From Dromaius novaehollandiae (taxonomy: Eukaryota; Chordata; Aves; Casuariiformes; Dromaiidae), in assembly GCF_036370855.1 (NCBI RefSeq), contig NC_088103.1, positions 33,831,904-33,895,903 of the forward strand: DNA of 64,000 nt, in the 5' to 3' direction. The translations under genes were made by a program, and so were the position numbers. Shown one piece after another: positions 50,040 to 61,028 of this stretch (its first letter is position 1; the number at the start of each line of letters is the position of its first letter). The notes beneath the pieces were generated by a model. It saw only the letters and a program-made list of their open reading frames with translations. It did no database searches and was not told the origin of the DNA.

Positions 50040-51175
50040 TGAAGTCATTGGGGCCTGTTGGAATTTACCCTGGAGAACTTAGAGAGGTAGACGTAGCAGT
50101 TTCTGAGTGTTTTCTTTGAGGCTTGCAGAGAATGGGTCGCTGTATAACCTCTTTTTTTGAAGGGAGGGAGGGGAAAAAAAAAGGATCTTTGTATTATACT
50201 CAGCCCAACCTCAGTCTCCAGTAAAGTACTGGAACAAATTTATATTTGTTCCAGTTTATAAGCATCGATGAGACAATAAGAAACAAGCGGTATGGCTCTA
50301 TCAGGAGCAGCCTCACGAGAAGATCTAGTGTGGCTCATGCAGTGGATTGACTCAGCTTGACCTGAGTGAGGGAGCGCGTTGCTCATGGGATGCTGAGCAG
50401 GGATCTGTGTTCTGGCTGAAATGGGAATATAGGGGGCTTGGCATATACGCGCCGAAAAGTGTGTGGTGGTTACTGTGGGTATCTCGGAGGGGTCTGCTCT
50501 GCCTCTGTGCTAACGGTGTGGAGATGGAGAGAGTGCACTTAATGTGCAGCTGGAGGGTCATATGTATTTTTGAAGACAGGAGAAGAGCTTGGAGAAATAG
50601 TCTGAAGCCTCCAACCAAAGTCAGTAAGGAAAATCATGGAATACCATTAGATGAAGAGAGTCAAACAGGAGGTCTAGGAGCTGGGATGTAGCAGCAATTG
50701 AGTGCAGCTGTTGCAAAACCAAATCTTTTAGGATGTAGTAATAGAAGTATCAAATATAGATACTTTGCAATGCTGCAAAGTGATGTGCGCAGTTCTGATT
50801 GCCACATTTTAAGATGTGTTAGAGTTGTAGACTGAAAAGAGCAGTAAAATCAAGAGATTTAATCCCTATGGTCTTTGAAAAAGACCTTTTGTCTTCTCAA
50901 AAACAGCTTATAGAGGAATGGATACATTTTCCAGGTGAGCTAGGTTGTTAAGAAGATGGCAGTGATCAATTATCCTGTTTCTAATGGCAAAGAACAAAAA
51001 TTACTGCCTTATCTTGCAGTAAGGTCCTGAAATAATATTAGTAGGAAAGAACTTTCTTGTTTTTAAAGAACATGGTGCACTGGCCCAGCTTGCCTGTCAA
51101 GGCAGTGGGATCACTGCTGAGTGCAGACTTTTTAAGAATGAGTTAGACAAATGTTGATGCTTTAGGTACAGCAAG
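50040..51175 (+). repeat. CR1-like LINE relic (3' part)
   Basis: Several stretches recall the 3' half of amniote CR1 elements in the right order: GGGCCTGTTGGAATTTACCC (about 50,051), GATGTGCGCAGTTCTGATTG (about 50,781), GAAAGAACTTTCTTG (about 51,045), CAGTGGGATCACTGC (about 51,103) and GAATGAGTTAGACAAATG (about 51,137). The copy is old, with frames destroyed and internal parts not alignable by eye. The boundaries are approximate. Confidence 0.45.
50228..50255. repeat. Perfect inverted repeat (12-base arms)
   Basis: ACTGGAACAAAT and ATTTGTTCCAGT flank a 4-base TTAT loop. It lies inside the CR1-like relic. Confidence 0.9.
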
Positions 51176-54100
51176 TCCTTCTCAGAGTAATTTGATTGAC
51201 TGGGTGACTTCTCCAGGAGCCTTTCCAGGCTGGTGCCTCTGGGATTGCGTCTTTCATTTCTGAACAGTCCTGACGTTTCAAGCCTCTGTTAAGGAACAAG
51301 TGCTGAAAGGAGCACACTTCAATAGCCAGGCTGTAATTAAATCCTGCTCACAAAAGTTGTTGTCCCTCCCCAAGTTCTTTATGTCCCTTTGGAGGCACTG
51401 TCACCTGGAAGAAGTCTCTTTCAGTGGGCTGATGACTTTGCAAATTGCAGGTCTGCTCTTTGCAATGAAATCGGTGGGGAATTTTGTCATTCCTTTCCAG
51501 GAAAGCAAGGTTGGGCTTGGTTTTCTAAAGTTGATGTTCAGAATGCCTATTCCCCAAGTTACCCACTTCAGGGGAAAAATACTGTTTAAGAAGCCTATGA
51601 TGTGTCAGAAGTGGATATTTCTAAAAATTGAAAAGATTTCCTTGTCTTAGAGTTTGTTCATTCAGCAGTCATCCACAGGTCTTTGAGTTTTCTGAGCACT
51701 GAGGATGTGTATATTCTTCATCTTTGAAGAAAAAGATAACTGGCTTATGACAGCATTTTTAAAAGATTTGCTGTTTTACTGCAGTCTAATTAGCCACAAT
51801 TACCTTTCTGGAAAATAGAGGGATGTCTGTAAAGTTTTGGTATGGTTTGGTTGTTTTGTTTTTCACTTTGGGTCTGAAGAAGTGTGATCTCAATACCTAT
51901 TTGCCTTATGCTGATGCCTCTGGACTATTTGGTTTATGCTCTGGGAGAATGTAAAAGAAAAGAATGGTTGCAAAAGTAAGAGGCTACTGGTATTTTGACC
52001 TGGAGCAAATGCATATCTGAAAGCCAGACGTTAAGCTAGGAAAATCCAAGCACAAAGCTTTCTCTTTTCCCCCAGCCTTCCTCCTGCGCTTCAGAGAAAC
52101 GTGTGAAGCAGGTAAGGCGGTGTGGGTCACCCTGTCCTCCTTCAGCGCCGCTACGGCCGTGGGAGAGTTCCCTTTATCTGCCAGCAGAATAACAAGCACT
52201 AATGGAAATTATAGCAGTTGGGATAAGATAATACCTATAACGGCAGGTTATACTGATCAGCGTTTCTTCTCGAGATAAAGCTGAAATGAATTTTTAATTA
52301 TTGGGCATTTAACTATATTAAATAGAGCATGCGTTACCTGTATAGCTAAGGGGAAACCCTACAGGTATCACCAAGGTAGGAGATCAGGGTGCTGAAGGCA
52401 TCTGCCCTTGGAATGGCAAAACTGCCTGGCCTGCGGGTACATCACCGAAATTTAGAAGCTGGCTGTGATTCGAGGTGCCTCCAGTGCTTTTAATGCTTGA
52501 GCAAATCGCAAAGTACGTAATACCAGGGCTGATGCTGAAATGTGACACTCGGACATAGCTTCCTCTTAGCCGCCTGTTACTTCTTACATAACTGCTTGTT
52601 GTCCGAGGAGCTGCCTGTAGATGAGCTGAAGCACACAGGAAATACTTGGGTAACCGGTGTCAATACTGCTGGGCACACAGAGAGTAGTAATTAGGTGTAT
52701 TTAGAGTCTCATCGTTGTAATATCTCACATGACTTTGTCACTCCGTTTTACGTTTGGGGAGAATCCCTGCAGAAAGGGGAACTGCAGATGAGCAGAGGAG
52801 CTGGTAGTCGGGGGCACTGTACACTTGAATCGAGTCACCTTCATTTGTACCAGGAAACCTAGATCTGGGAGCTCTCTGCTTTAGGCAGATCACGTTTTTC
52901 GAGGCCTTTCTTGTTTGAGGCAGTCCCAAAAGCGCTTTGTGATGGTCGGCGGAGCAGCAAAGCGCGGGGGCTTTGGGGGAGCTTGTCTTCTCTTCCCTGT
53001 GAAGATGGGGGCCAAAGCAGAACCCGTGTTATAACAGAGGAGAGATTAGGCTTTAATACCTTGCTATTTCTTGCTGTTTCAGAGACATGAGCAAATTCAA
53101 GCTTAAATCTGCACTTAAATATATCCTGTGCCAGTTTTTCTTCCTCATTTTTAGCTGATAGTCTACTGTTTCAGAAAGAGATGAGTTCATGTTTCACTCT
53201 TCCAAGTATTCAGAGAGCTCCTGAACATCACACTTACTCAAGTTTGAAAATATGAGAGTGCCTTTAAGATGAGGCTTTCTGAAGTGGTTTTTCCTGAAGA
53301 TGCATGCTTTTAAAAGTTTCTAAAAGTGGAAGTTAAGATCTGATTGCTCTCTTACTTAGTGTTTTGTCTGGTGATTTAAAAGTGAAGTCTTTAATACTGT
53401 TGTGCTGTGATCTTTTAAATGCTTGTGGTATTGAACCTTCTTAATAGTTGAGCTTGTGGTTTCCTTTTATTCTTCGCTTTGGTTCTTTGAAGATATATGT
53501 ATAGAATCCGTAGCGCTCTTCGTTTTGGAAAAGGAGAACTATTCTTCCTGTGTTTTTGCTAGTCAGAATATGCTGAGTGGAAAGACTTCCCTCACTATCT
53601 GTGCCAGGGTTTAACCACAAACTCGGAGCCTCTGCCTTCCTCTAGCGGTTTAGTTTTCTGCTAGAAATCATGTAAAACTCTAGGTGCTGCCTAGCCCACC
53701 AGATTAATTGACAGGCTTTTAACTTCTGGAGTACTATATTCCAATCCACACGGATTTTCTAGGAGGAAAAAGAGACTCAGTTAAACCGTCATTTGTGTAT
53801 CACAAAGCCAGTCCCCTCTGCAGCCCAGAACCCGCATATCGATGGGGATGGTGCCAAGGCACAGTGTCGAGCGCAAAGTCCAGGGATGATAGTAGGAAGG
53901 TGCTCCAAGCTGCACCTATACAGGGCAGTTAGAGCAGCTCCATCTTTGCCTCAATAAAACCTAGGAGATATTACTTTGCAGTGCAACGTTATCAAGCTAT
54001 GATATCTGGCAGGGTGCTGGGAAAGATACAGCTGCTGATGTCTCTTTGTCCTAAATTAATTCCCAGAAAATCTGATCCTTTCACAGAAGGGTACAGACTA

Positions 54101-57100
54101 TATAGAAATGGTGCTCTGCTGGAAACAGAAACTTAATTCTCAGAACTCAATAAAAGAACCTCTTTCTTGCAAAACCAGCTGAGGAAAACAAGACTGCTCA
54201 GTTTATTGGGGCTTTTGTAAATTTGTTCAAGATGTAAACGTCAGCTCAAAAAAGACCAAGGAACTTAAGAAAGATCTGACCAGGCTATATGAGTAACACA
54301 TATCACAGCAAAATCCTACATGATGAGGCAGCCTTTTTAACTAACTGCATATCTCATTAGGTTAATTAACTACATCATTGCTGAAGGAAGACCTGGGCTG
54401 CTGTTTCTGACCTTCTGACCAGTGTAGGTTTGTTTTATGTTTTTTTTGGGTTCTTTTTTCTTCATAAGAAAAGTAAAAAGTAATAGAGGATAATATTTTC
54501 TAAGTTGCAGGGTTACCATCACTTCAGATTACTTGCTCTTCTCTATATTTGCATCTGTGTGGGTGTATCCCACTATCAACATCTGTGCCTCATGTGTATG
54601 ATGTCAGATTTTATCTGAAGAGTAGTGTTTTGCAGAGTGGCATGTGTCACTTCTGAGAGTGCAAAAGGAGCAGAAGGCCATGACCTTTCTTGGTTTTGTC
54701 TTCCCGCTCGAAGCGATGGAATTTGGCTGATCCCTGACCCTCTTCTGCTTCAGACTTCTGTCTCCAGGTATATCTTGGTGATTAAATGCCACATGACCCT
54801 CCTTATCTTTAGTGGATTCTCTGTTTTTTGGGTCGGTTCTTTCTCCATGCATTTGCAGGTAAAAAGAGATCGAGCCTTACTTCATCTGCAGTGGACTTGT
54901 TTCTGATATAGTTGGGCCCAGCAGTGGCAGGGCTGCATCCCAGACGATTGCTCCAGGTACGAATCCTCCTCATTCAGGACTTGTAAGTTAAAACTACATC
55001 TGCTGGCATAATTGCCTGTTGCCTTAGATCCTGATGAAAGATCCACCTCTTAGGACCCCAGAGGGTCATTTGGAGCAATATTGCCCTCTGAAGTCTAGAA
55101 GCAATAGAGGAGCAAGGAAGAAAATAACCTGAAATCAGTGCTAGTCACCCCGGTAGTAGTGCCGTTAGCTCTGGCAACTCCTATCTCAACAACAAAGCCA
55201 GCTGCCATTCTGGCACCAAGACAGGCAGACTTGGCATAAACCCCTCTGGCACTAAAAAAACTGCGTCGTGGGAGCTGGCACCAACACTGTGAAACAAGGG
55301 TAAGGCCCAAGGGAAATGCCGAGCAGACATGAGATGAATACTAAAAATAGCAATTTGCTGTCATTTGGAGAGAAAACAAATGGCACTTCGAAGAGTAGGG
55401 CATCTAAGATCTCCATCAAGGTTGTGCTGGTAAGCAAACTAGCACTGGCAGCTTGGGGACAAGACTGTCTACTGTGATGATGTGACCAAGGGACACACAC
55501 ATGCTGTATTTTTGGTATCCACATGGTACAAGACTCTAAAACTAGAACAGACGCTCACCGTCTTAATTCCACGTTTGGGGGATCTTGTTACTGTTTATAG
55601 ACTCTGCCTTCTTCCCCGTCTGGAGCAGATTGTCTCCTCTTGAGCCATTACCAAAGGTCTTGTTTGCACACACAGGCATAAGGAAAACAAGAGTTGTAGT
55701 GCCAAAAAGCAGGGAGCCAGCCTGGTGTCCCTGTACCACCCCAGGCATGCTAGCTGTCCTGAAGACAGTCTCTTCAAATGTTGAACAGCTGATCTTCCCT
55801 CCCTCCTCCTTTTCTCTTTCCAAGCAGCCTCTGAGAAAGAGAGGAGGCTTTCCAGTGACTTCATTATCCATGACAGACTAAAACTGGAGCCTGACATCAG
55901 TGTCCCAAACCCGGGAACTCTAGTGGGACAGAGCTGACTCTGTCCCCACTGAAGCAGTTAGTATCATCTCTGAATAGGGCAATTTCCACTCTTTAGTCCC
56001 CTGCTTCCTCAGTGACTAAGGACTTCAAAGCTTTTTAGGACCTCTGGGCTTGCCAAGCAGGTCTGGATATTGAAACAGTGGTCATGCAAAATAGATCATG
56101 CAAATAGTCTTTGGCATTACAACTACATTGGCTTGGCCATAACTGTGCTGCTGTGAAGAAAAGCATGCTGGACCTGTGGTTATCAGTTGTTCCTCCTCTT
56201 TAGAGAAGAAGCAGCAAGAAATAATGTTACCGAGGGCTCAAAACTTCAAGCTACCCTTAGCAAAAACTATTTTGGGATCTCGGAGTCTGGACTTTTCATT
56301 GACAGCACTCTCCCATCAGTTAAACAGCAGAGTTAGTAGGAGCATCTGGAGCAGCTTGGATGTGGCCTGGTTTTGTTTTCCCCATCAGATGGGTGTTGGA
56401 GAGGATTCCCCTCGGATATCCCTGCCACTTCCACCCTTTCTCTGCTCCCTGCCCTTTCTTGGGCACTCTTCTTACAAGAGCTTAATACGGAAAGTGCCTT
56501 AAGAGGAGGGATTGCTCACTTTAAAGAAGCGTGAAGGGAAGTGCTTTACTGTTGGTATTTCTTCACCCAAATACGAATGTGAAGAGGACAGGCTCCATCT
56601 GGAGTGCCAGGTGATGGAGTGGGCAGTGCTTTCCTCTGCAACGTTCAAGGCTCACTCATGGCTTACAGGTGCAGGACGTGGTGCATCCTTGCACTTGTCC
56701 TCTTGGCCTGCAGTTGCTGTTCAAGATTCAATTAGAATGGAGCATGAACTGTTGCATTTGGGCTCTCTGCAACACTGTGCTTGTTTTGAGGTGCGCGGTC
56801 TGTTCCTCCGTAACCAGTTCCTCGGAGACAACGCGCAGGCAACAGCTGTGAGGTTGAAATGCACCATCCCTATTTGCTTATCTAAACTCTGTAGTAAGCT
56901 ACGAAAGAGTCTTGCAGATCTAAACCACTGAGTTGACAGAAGCAGTAACAGACTGCAGAAAAGAGGTAGCTGCCCAAGGACAGACTCTAACCTCTGCAAG
57001 CCCTTGTGCTTCACCGCATGCGAAAACTGACTGTTCTGACAGTCTGGTGCAGCAGTGGCTCACGTGTCTGTTCCAGCAGGTATGATGGCTTCTGCTAGAA

Positions 57101-60100
57101 TTATTCTTTCTTCTAACATCAAAGTCAGTTTGGCCTAACAAACGTTAAGTACAAGTGACTTCAGTGTCATTGCTTGCCTTCTTGTTGAACCGCACACAAA
57201 TAGGAGACCTTCTTTACCCCACTCCTAAACAATACAGTGATGCTAAGAGTGAAGGGGACTGCCTGCAAGGTTTGCTTGGACCACATACCCATAAGCAGTA
57301 GGTAGCTGTAACTGTAGGTACTGGGAAATTATTAAGCATCAGACTTGCCTGTCTTATGTTCCTGTTTGTCCTCTGCAATTCATTAATGATGTTCTCTGTG
57401 AGCAGCGCCAAAGCTATACGTGACACAAACCAGGGGCACCTGCTTCTTATATCGGAAAGTTGTCCTCTTCTTGCATTGGTGCTGTTAGTGGGTAAGTGGC
57501 CCTTCACTTTTCAGGAATTAGCAACAAGTGGGCAGACTTCACGCGCAGATAACAGGTGCCCGGCCAGCAGTGGTTTCCAGGCAGATCCAGCATTGCATCG
57601 GGGATCTCCCGACAGTTCATGCTGTTTTTGCAGTCAAACGAGCCCCTTTGGAGCTTTTGCTGTCAAGGCAAACGGAGCTTGGTTATTGCCTGGATGTTGT
57701 CATATTTCAGGGGAACAGAGATCTGCTTTTATGTCTTTCTATATGCTTGTCCTTCCCTTTTCACTTTATTCCCAGAGTCACCTCCAGGACTGGGGAAGAT
57801 AGTCACTGTCGTTCAGGTTGCATCTTTCGCCCATGCAGTTTCGAGTGCCTGACAGGTCTGCGCTGTCGCAGTTCCAGCACCCAAGGCTGACAAATGACAG
57901 CGGATAGCTGATGCTCCTGTTGCCAACGTGAAAATAACAGTGTGTGTACTGGGGCAAATGGAAGTGCCTTAGGTACAGTTGCTCCAACTTTATGGTCAGC
58001 CTGCATAGTTGCACTGGCTTTTTTTCAGAACCACAATATTGAAGTTTAATTGAGGGGATATTGCACACCACCCACATCTACTGTTCAAAACCTGCCTCTG
58101 CCTAGTACTCCAATTATGGTGCTACTGAGATTAGCCCTGTGCGCCAAGCCTGGCAGATATAAACTGTGCAACTTCATTTTTATTCCAATCGTACTGTCAT
58201 AACTGGCTCTTCCAAATGTCAAGCTGTTTCTTCAGGGCGCATCAAAATGGATAGTGCATCTTGCTGGTTACTAAACCAGCTCACACGCATCTCCCACCAA
58301 ACATTGAAGGTGATCCTACAACGGCCCAGACAACTTTCTTCATCTGCTTCAGTAACATGCTAGTACCTGGGATCACAAGGCACAGCGTGTGCTGGGCTTG
58401 TGAAATTGCCAAGCAGCATCCTGCACACAGTGTCTGGGGCGGATGGCGTGTTCAGGAGGGCAGTACTACAGTCTGATAAAGCTGGAGGTCTTCATTCCCG
58501 CTGTTAAAAAAGAAGCTTGCTCACCACTCACCTGCAGTGGGATTTGCACTGAGATGTCCTCAGAGAAAGAAGAATGGTTGTTTGCCCTAAACCAGCAGGT
58601 TTTCAAAATAACGCAGATTTCATGATCTGTCCTGACTTTTCTGAGCCCTCAAGAGAAACTGCAAAAACTTGTTTGCTCTGTCTGTTATATCTCAGATAGA
58701 GGCACAACAAGTCATGGAGGAATAAGTGGCAGATGCTAAGCTCCAGGTTCTCATAAAGGAAGTGAAATCCATGCTGAGCTTGCCTTAGAGCTGCTGTTAT
58801 TTTCCTTAAAATAATTATTGTTTCAGGTCTGGGTGTTTCCAACCAGAGGGCAATAGAAAATCAGAAGGGTTTCAGATACGGGCAGCAGACAGTTGAAGGC
58901 TTTGGGAAAGATCTTACATTAGGAGGACTGTGAAGATAACTATCTTGTAAAAGATATCAAACAGGTACAGAGTAATGAATGGGTGAGAAGATAGATGGGG
59001 ACTTCTGTTCTCACTTGTTAATAATATGGAAGTCAGATTAGAAGATGGTGAATTCACTGCTCATGAAAGGAGCTCTTTGTTCACAGCCACTGTCCAAGAG
59101 GCTCATTGCCACAGGATACATCACTGGGGCCAGGACTTCTGAATTTGAAAAAGAGGGGGCAAAATGATATAAATCAGAATATCCAAGCAATTGCAAAGAT
59201 TGGGAGAACCGAAATGTTTTGAAAAGACTGAGTATATTGATTTATAAGGTATGAGCTAACTACTCCAGCTGCTGGGGCTAGAGAGGATAATTTTTTTTTA
59301 CCTCTGCAGAGGTTTTTCTGTAGTCACCTATAGCAGGTTTGTGCAGTATTCCCCTCGTGTTACCAGCTGCTGTCACTCGGCGTCCGCAAGAGAAGGCGAC
59401 TGCTGCTCTTGAGTCTGGTAACACCCGCTTGCAAACCATCTTCTTCTTGTCAGTCTCTTCAGGATTGCTAAATTCACACGTAAACTAGGATGCGTTTGCT
59501 TTTCCGCTGAGTTATCGCCTCTGATATTCCTTTGTGTGTCGACTTGGATCAGGAATGAGGCTTTGCCTCTGCAGCACGTTTGGGGGGAGCGATGGCTTGG
59601 TCCCTCGGCAGCCAGGATCCGGGGACCGCTGCTTGGGCTTGGCCCCGAGAGCCAGGACTGTGCTAGCAGCCACCAAAATAGAGTATTTCAAAGGGCAGCG
59701 TAAGGCCATGGAAGAGATTACTGAAACAGAAAGCTGCCCTTTTATATCATTGGTGTTTATCTATGTAATTGGAAAAGCAAAGGTTGCAAGGTTGTTTGAT
59801 CCAAAAGCTGGAAAATCCGTTGCCTGGCTCATGCTAGTCAACACTGACGTTTTGCATCCTTCAGGAAATTACTTATGTGCCTATTTTCTTGGGAAAAACA
59901 GGGCCGTGCATACTTCAAATGACAAGTTTATTTGGTGGCTTTAAAGCCGTTTAAAATAAGCGCTACTTCGAAGAGTCTCCCAGCCCACCGGCGGTGTTAA
60001 AGGCCGGCGCACAGCCAGGTCCTGGCCCCGTGCGACGGACGGAGGCAGCTGCCCAGTAACCAGAAGCACCCAACAAAAAAAAAAAGAGGTCGCTGAACTT

Positions 60101-60739
60101 TTAAAGTAGAGGCATAAAAGGGAGTTAAATTTAGATCCCCTTCTGCAGTGTCATCTCCCGTGTTGCTGTGGGACTTGCTGTGCCCCTTGCGCATGGGAGG
60201 ACAGACGAGAAATGCCAGCCCGCATCCCACAGGATGGGCTTGTTTGCAAGGCTTAACAGCCCGCTGGCACGAGAGCTCGAGGGGAGCTGGAGACCGTCCC
60301 TGGGGGCCCTTCGTGTTTTCTGTGCAGGGACAGGGACCGAGAGACGCCCCTGTTACGCCCTAGAGGCCTGATCCTGATGCCGTTGAAACGGGGGCAGTAG
60401 CCCGCTTTCTTTAGCGGGGTGGCTGAGGGTTGGAAAGCGCGGCAGGGACTGCGCCAAAAAATTGCAGAAGTGGCGGTAGGCAGGGTGCACGGGGCGGCTT
60501 GGATCTGCGACGGCTTTACCAAAATCCCAGGGGTTTCGCTAGTGACATTTAATTGCCACCGAGGCTCCCTTGCTCCTTGCCGGCGTTTTTAATGGGTTTT
60601 CCCAGGGTCCCGCGCCGCTGAACACGCGCCCTCTGCTCACGGCCAGCTGCCTGGCAGCGGCCAGCAGCTGCCTTAAGGTCCTGGGTTGCATGGGGCTTGC
60701 TTTTTTTTTTTTTCGTTTTGTTTTTTTCAGCGCTGCCTG

Positions 60740-61001
60740 ACCTGATGTCATTTCCCTCTTGCAAACAGCCCCGCTCGTCTGCGTCTGAGATATGTCACGG
60801 GGGTGGGAGGAGGAGGAGGAGGGGGAGCCAGCGCGTGCGGGCCGTGGCCCCGGACCCTGTTTACTTTGCATTCCCAGCCGAGGAAGCCCGGGTCAAACAG
60901 GATCGCGGGCGCGCGCTGCCCGCAGCCGCCGAGGAAATGGGTCCCGCGGGGCTTTAAATGCCGTTGTTCCCAGGCGCTGGCGTGGACGATGAGCCTGCAG
61001 C
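60740..61001 (+). promoter_or_regulatory. WBP1L: WBP1L alternative promoter 1b and 5'UTR
   Basis: The DNA just upstream of exon 1b turns CpG- and GC-rich within AT-rich intron. Visible sites are a CRE/AP-1-like TGATGTCA (60,743-60,750), a GGAGGAGG block (about 60,808-60,826), a forkhead-like TGTTTAC (60,858-60,864), a TEAD-like CATTCC (60,869-60,874), and TTTAAA (about 60,953) at a distance that could suit a TATA variant for a start near 60,980. Assignment as a promoter rests on exon 1b; site use is inferred. Confidence 0.6.
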
Positions 61002-61028
61002 ATGCCTTTCCTGTTGGGTCTCAGACAG
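60989..61028 (+). other. Upstream ORF overlapping WBP1L exon 1b start
   Basis: An ATG at 60,989 (A at -3) lies 13 bases before the exon 1b ATG and in another frame. It has no stop before the splice donor, reading MSLQHAFPVGSQT into the junction, so it would overlap the main start and could lower or redirect initiation. It counts only if transcription begins upstream of 60,989. Confidence 0.5.
61002..61028 (+). CDS. WBP1L: WBP1L exon 1b (short N-terminus isoform, MPFLLGLRQ)
   Basis: Nine codons, MPFLLGLRQ, end in phase 0 at CAG/GTAACC. This matches the N-terminus of the other known human WBP1L isoform, where the same nine residues precede DKEACVG. The exact nine-residue match, the phase equal to exon 1a, and a local rise in CpG make chance unlikely. 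This start lacks the full signal peptide encoded by exon 1a, so the two isoforms may enter the membrane differently. The shared exon 2 lies beyond the right edge. Confidence 0.88.

Larger units (their letters stand above)
25756..61001 (+). other. WBP1L: WBP1L intron 1 (between alternative first exons)
   Basis: About 35 kb of mostly AT-rich non-coding DNA follows exon 1a and contains no recognisable coding exon on either strand. It starts with a G-rich minisatellite, then holds a CR1-like relic (about 50,040-51,175), an AT repeat (37,740), a possible retroelement relic (about 55,100-56,500), and simple tracts such as GAG repeats near 35,068. Open frames up to 148 codons have no family likeness. 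Regulatory elements are likely in so large an intron but cannot be picked out by eye. Confidence 0.8.

Noticed and set aside
51389-51589. Frame containing FSKVDVQNAY, faintly like a reverse-transcriptase motif
   Set aside because: A single short motif with no neighbouring catalytic motifs and a stop soon after is not enough to call a retroelement.
57778-58077. 99-codon minus-strand frame with several Cys near the end
   Set aside because: It looks somewhat protein-like but matches no family I know and lies alone in an intron on the opposite strand.
59534-59944. 136-codon plus-strand frame upstream of WBP1L exon 1b
   Set aside because: There is no domain or splice support, and it does not connect in frame to exon 1b.
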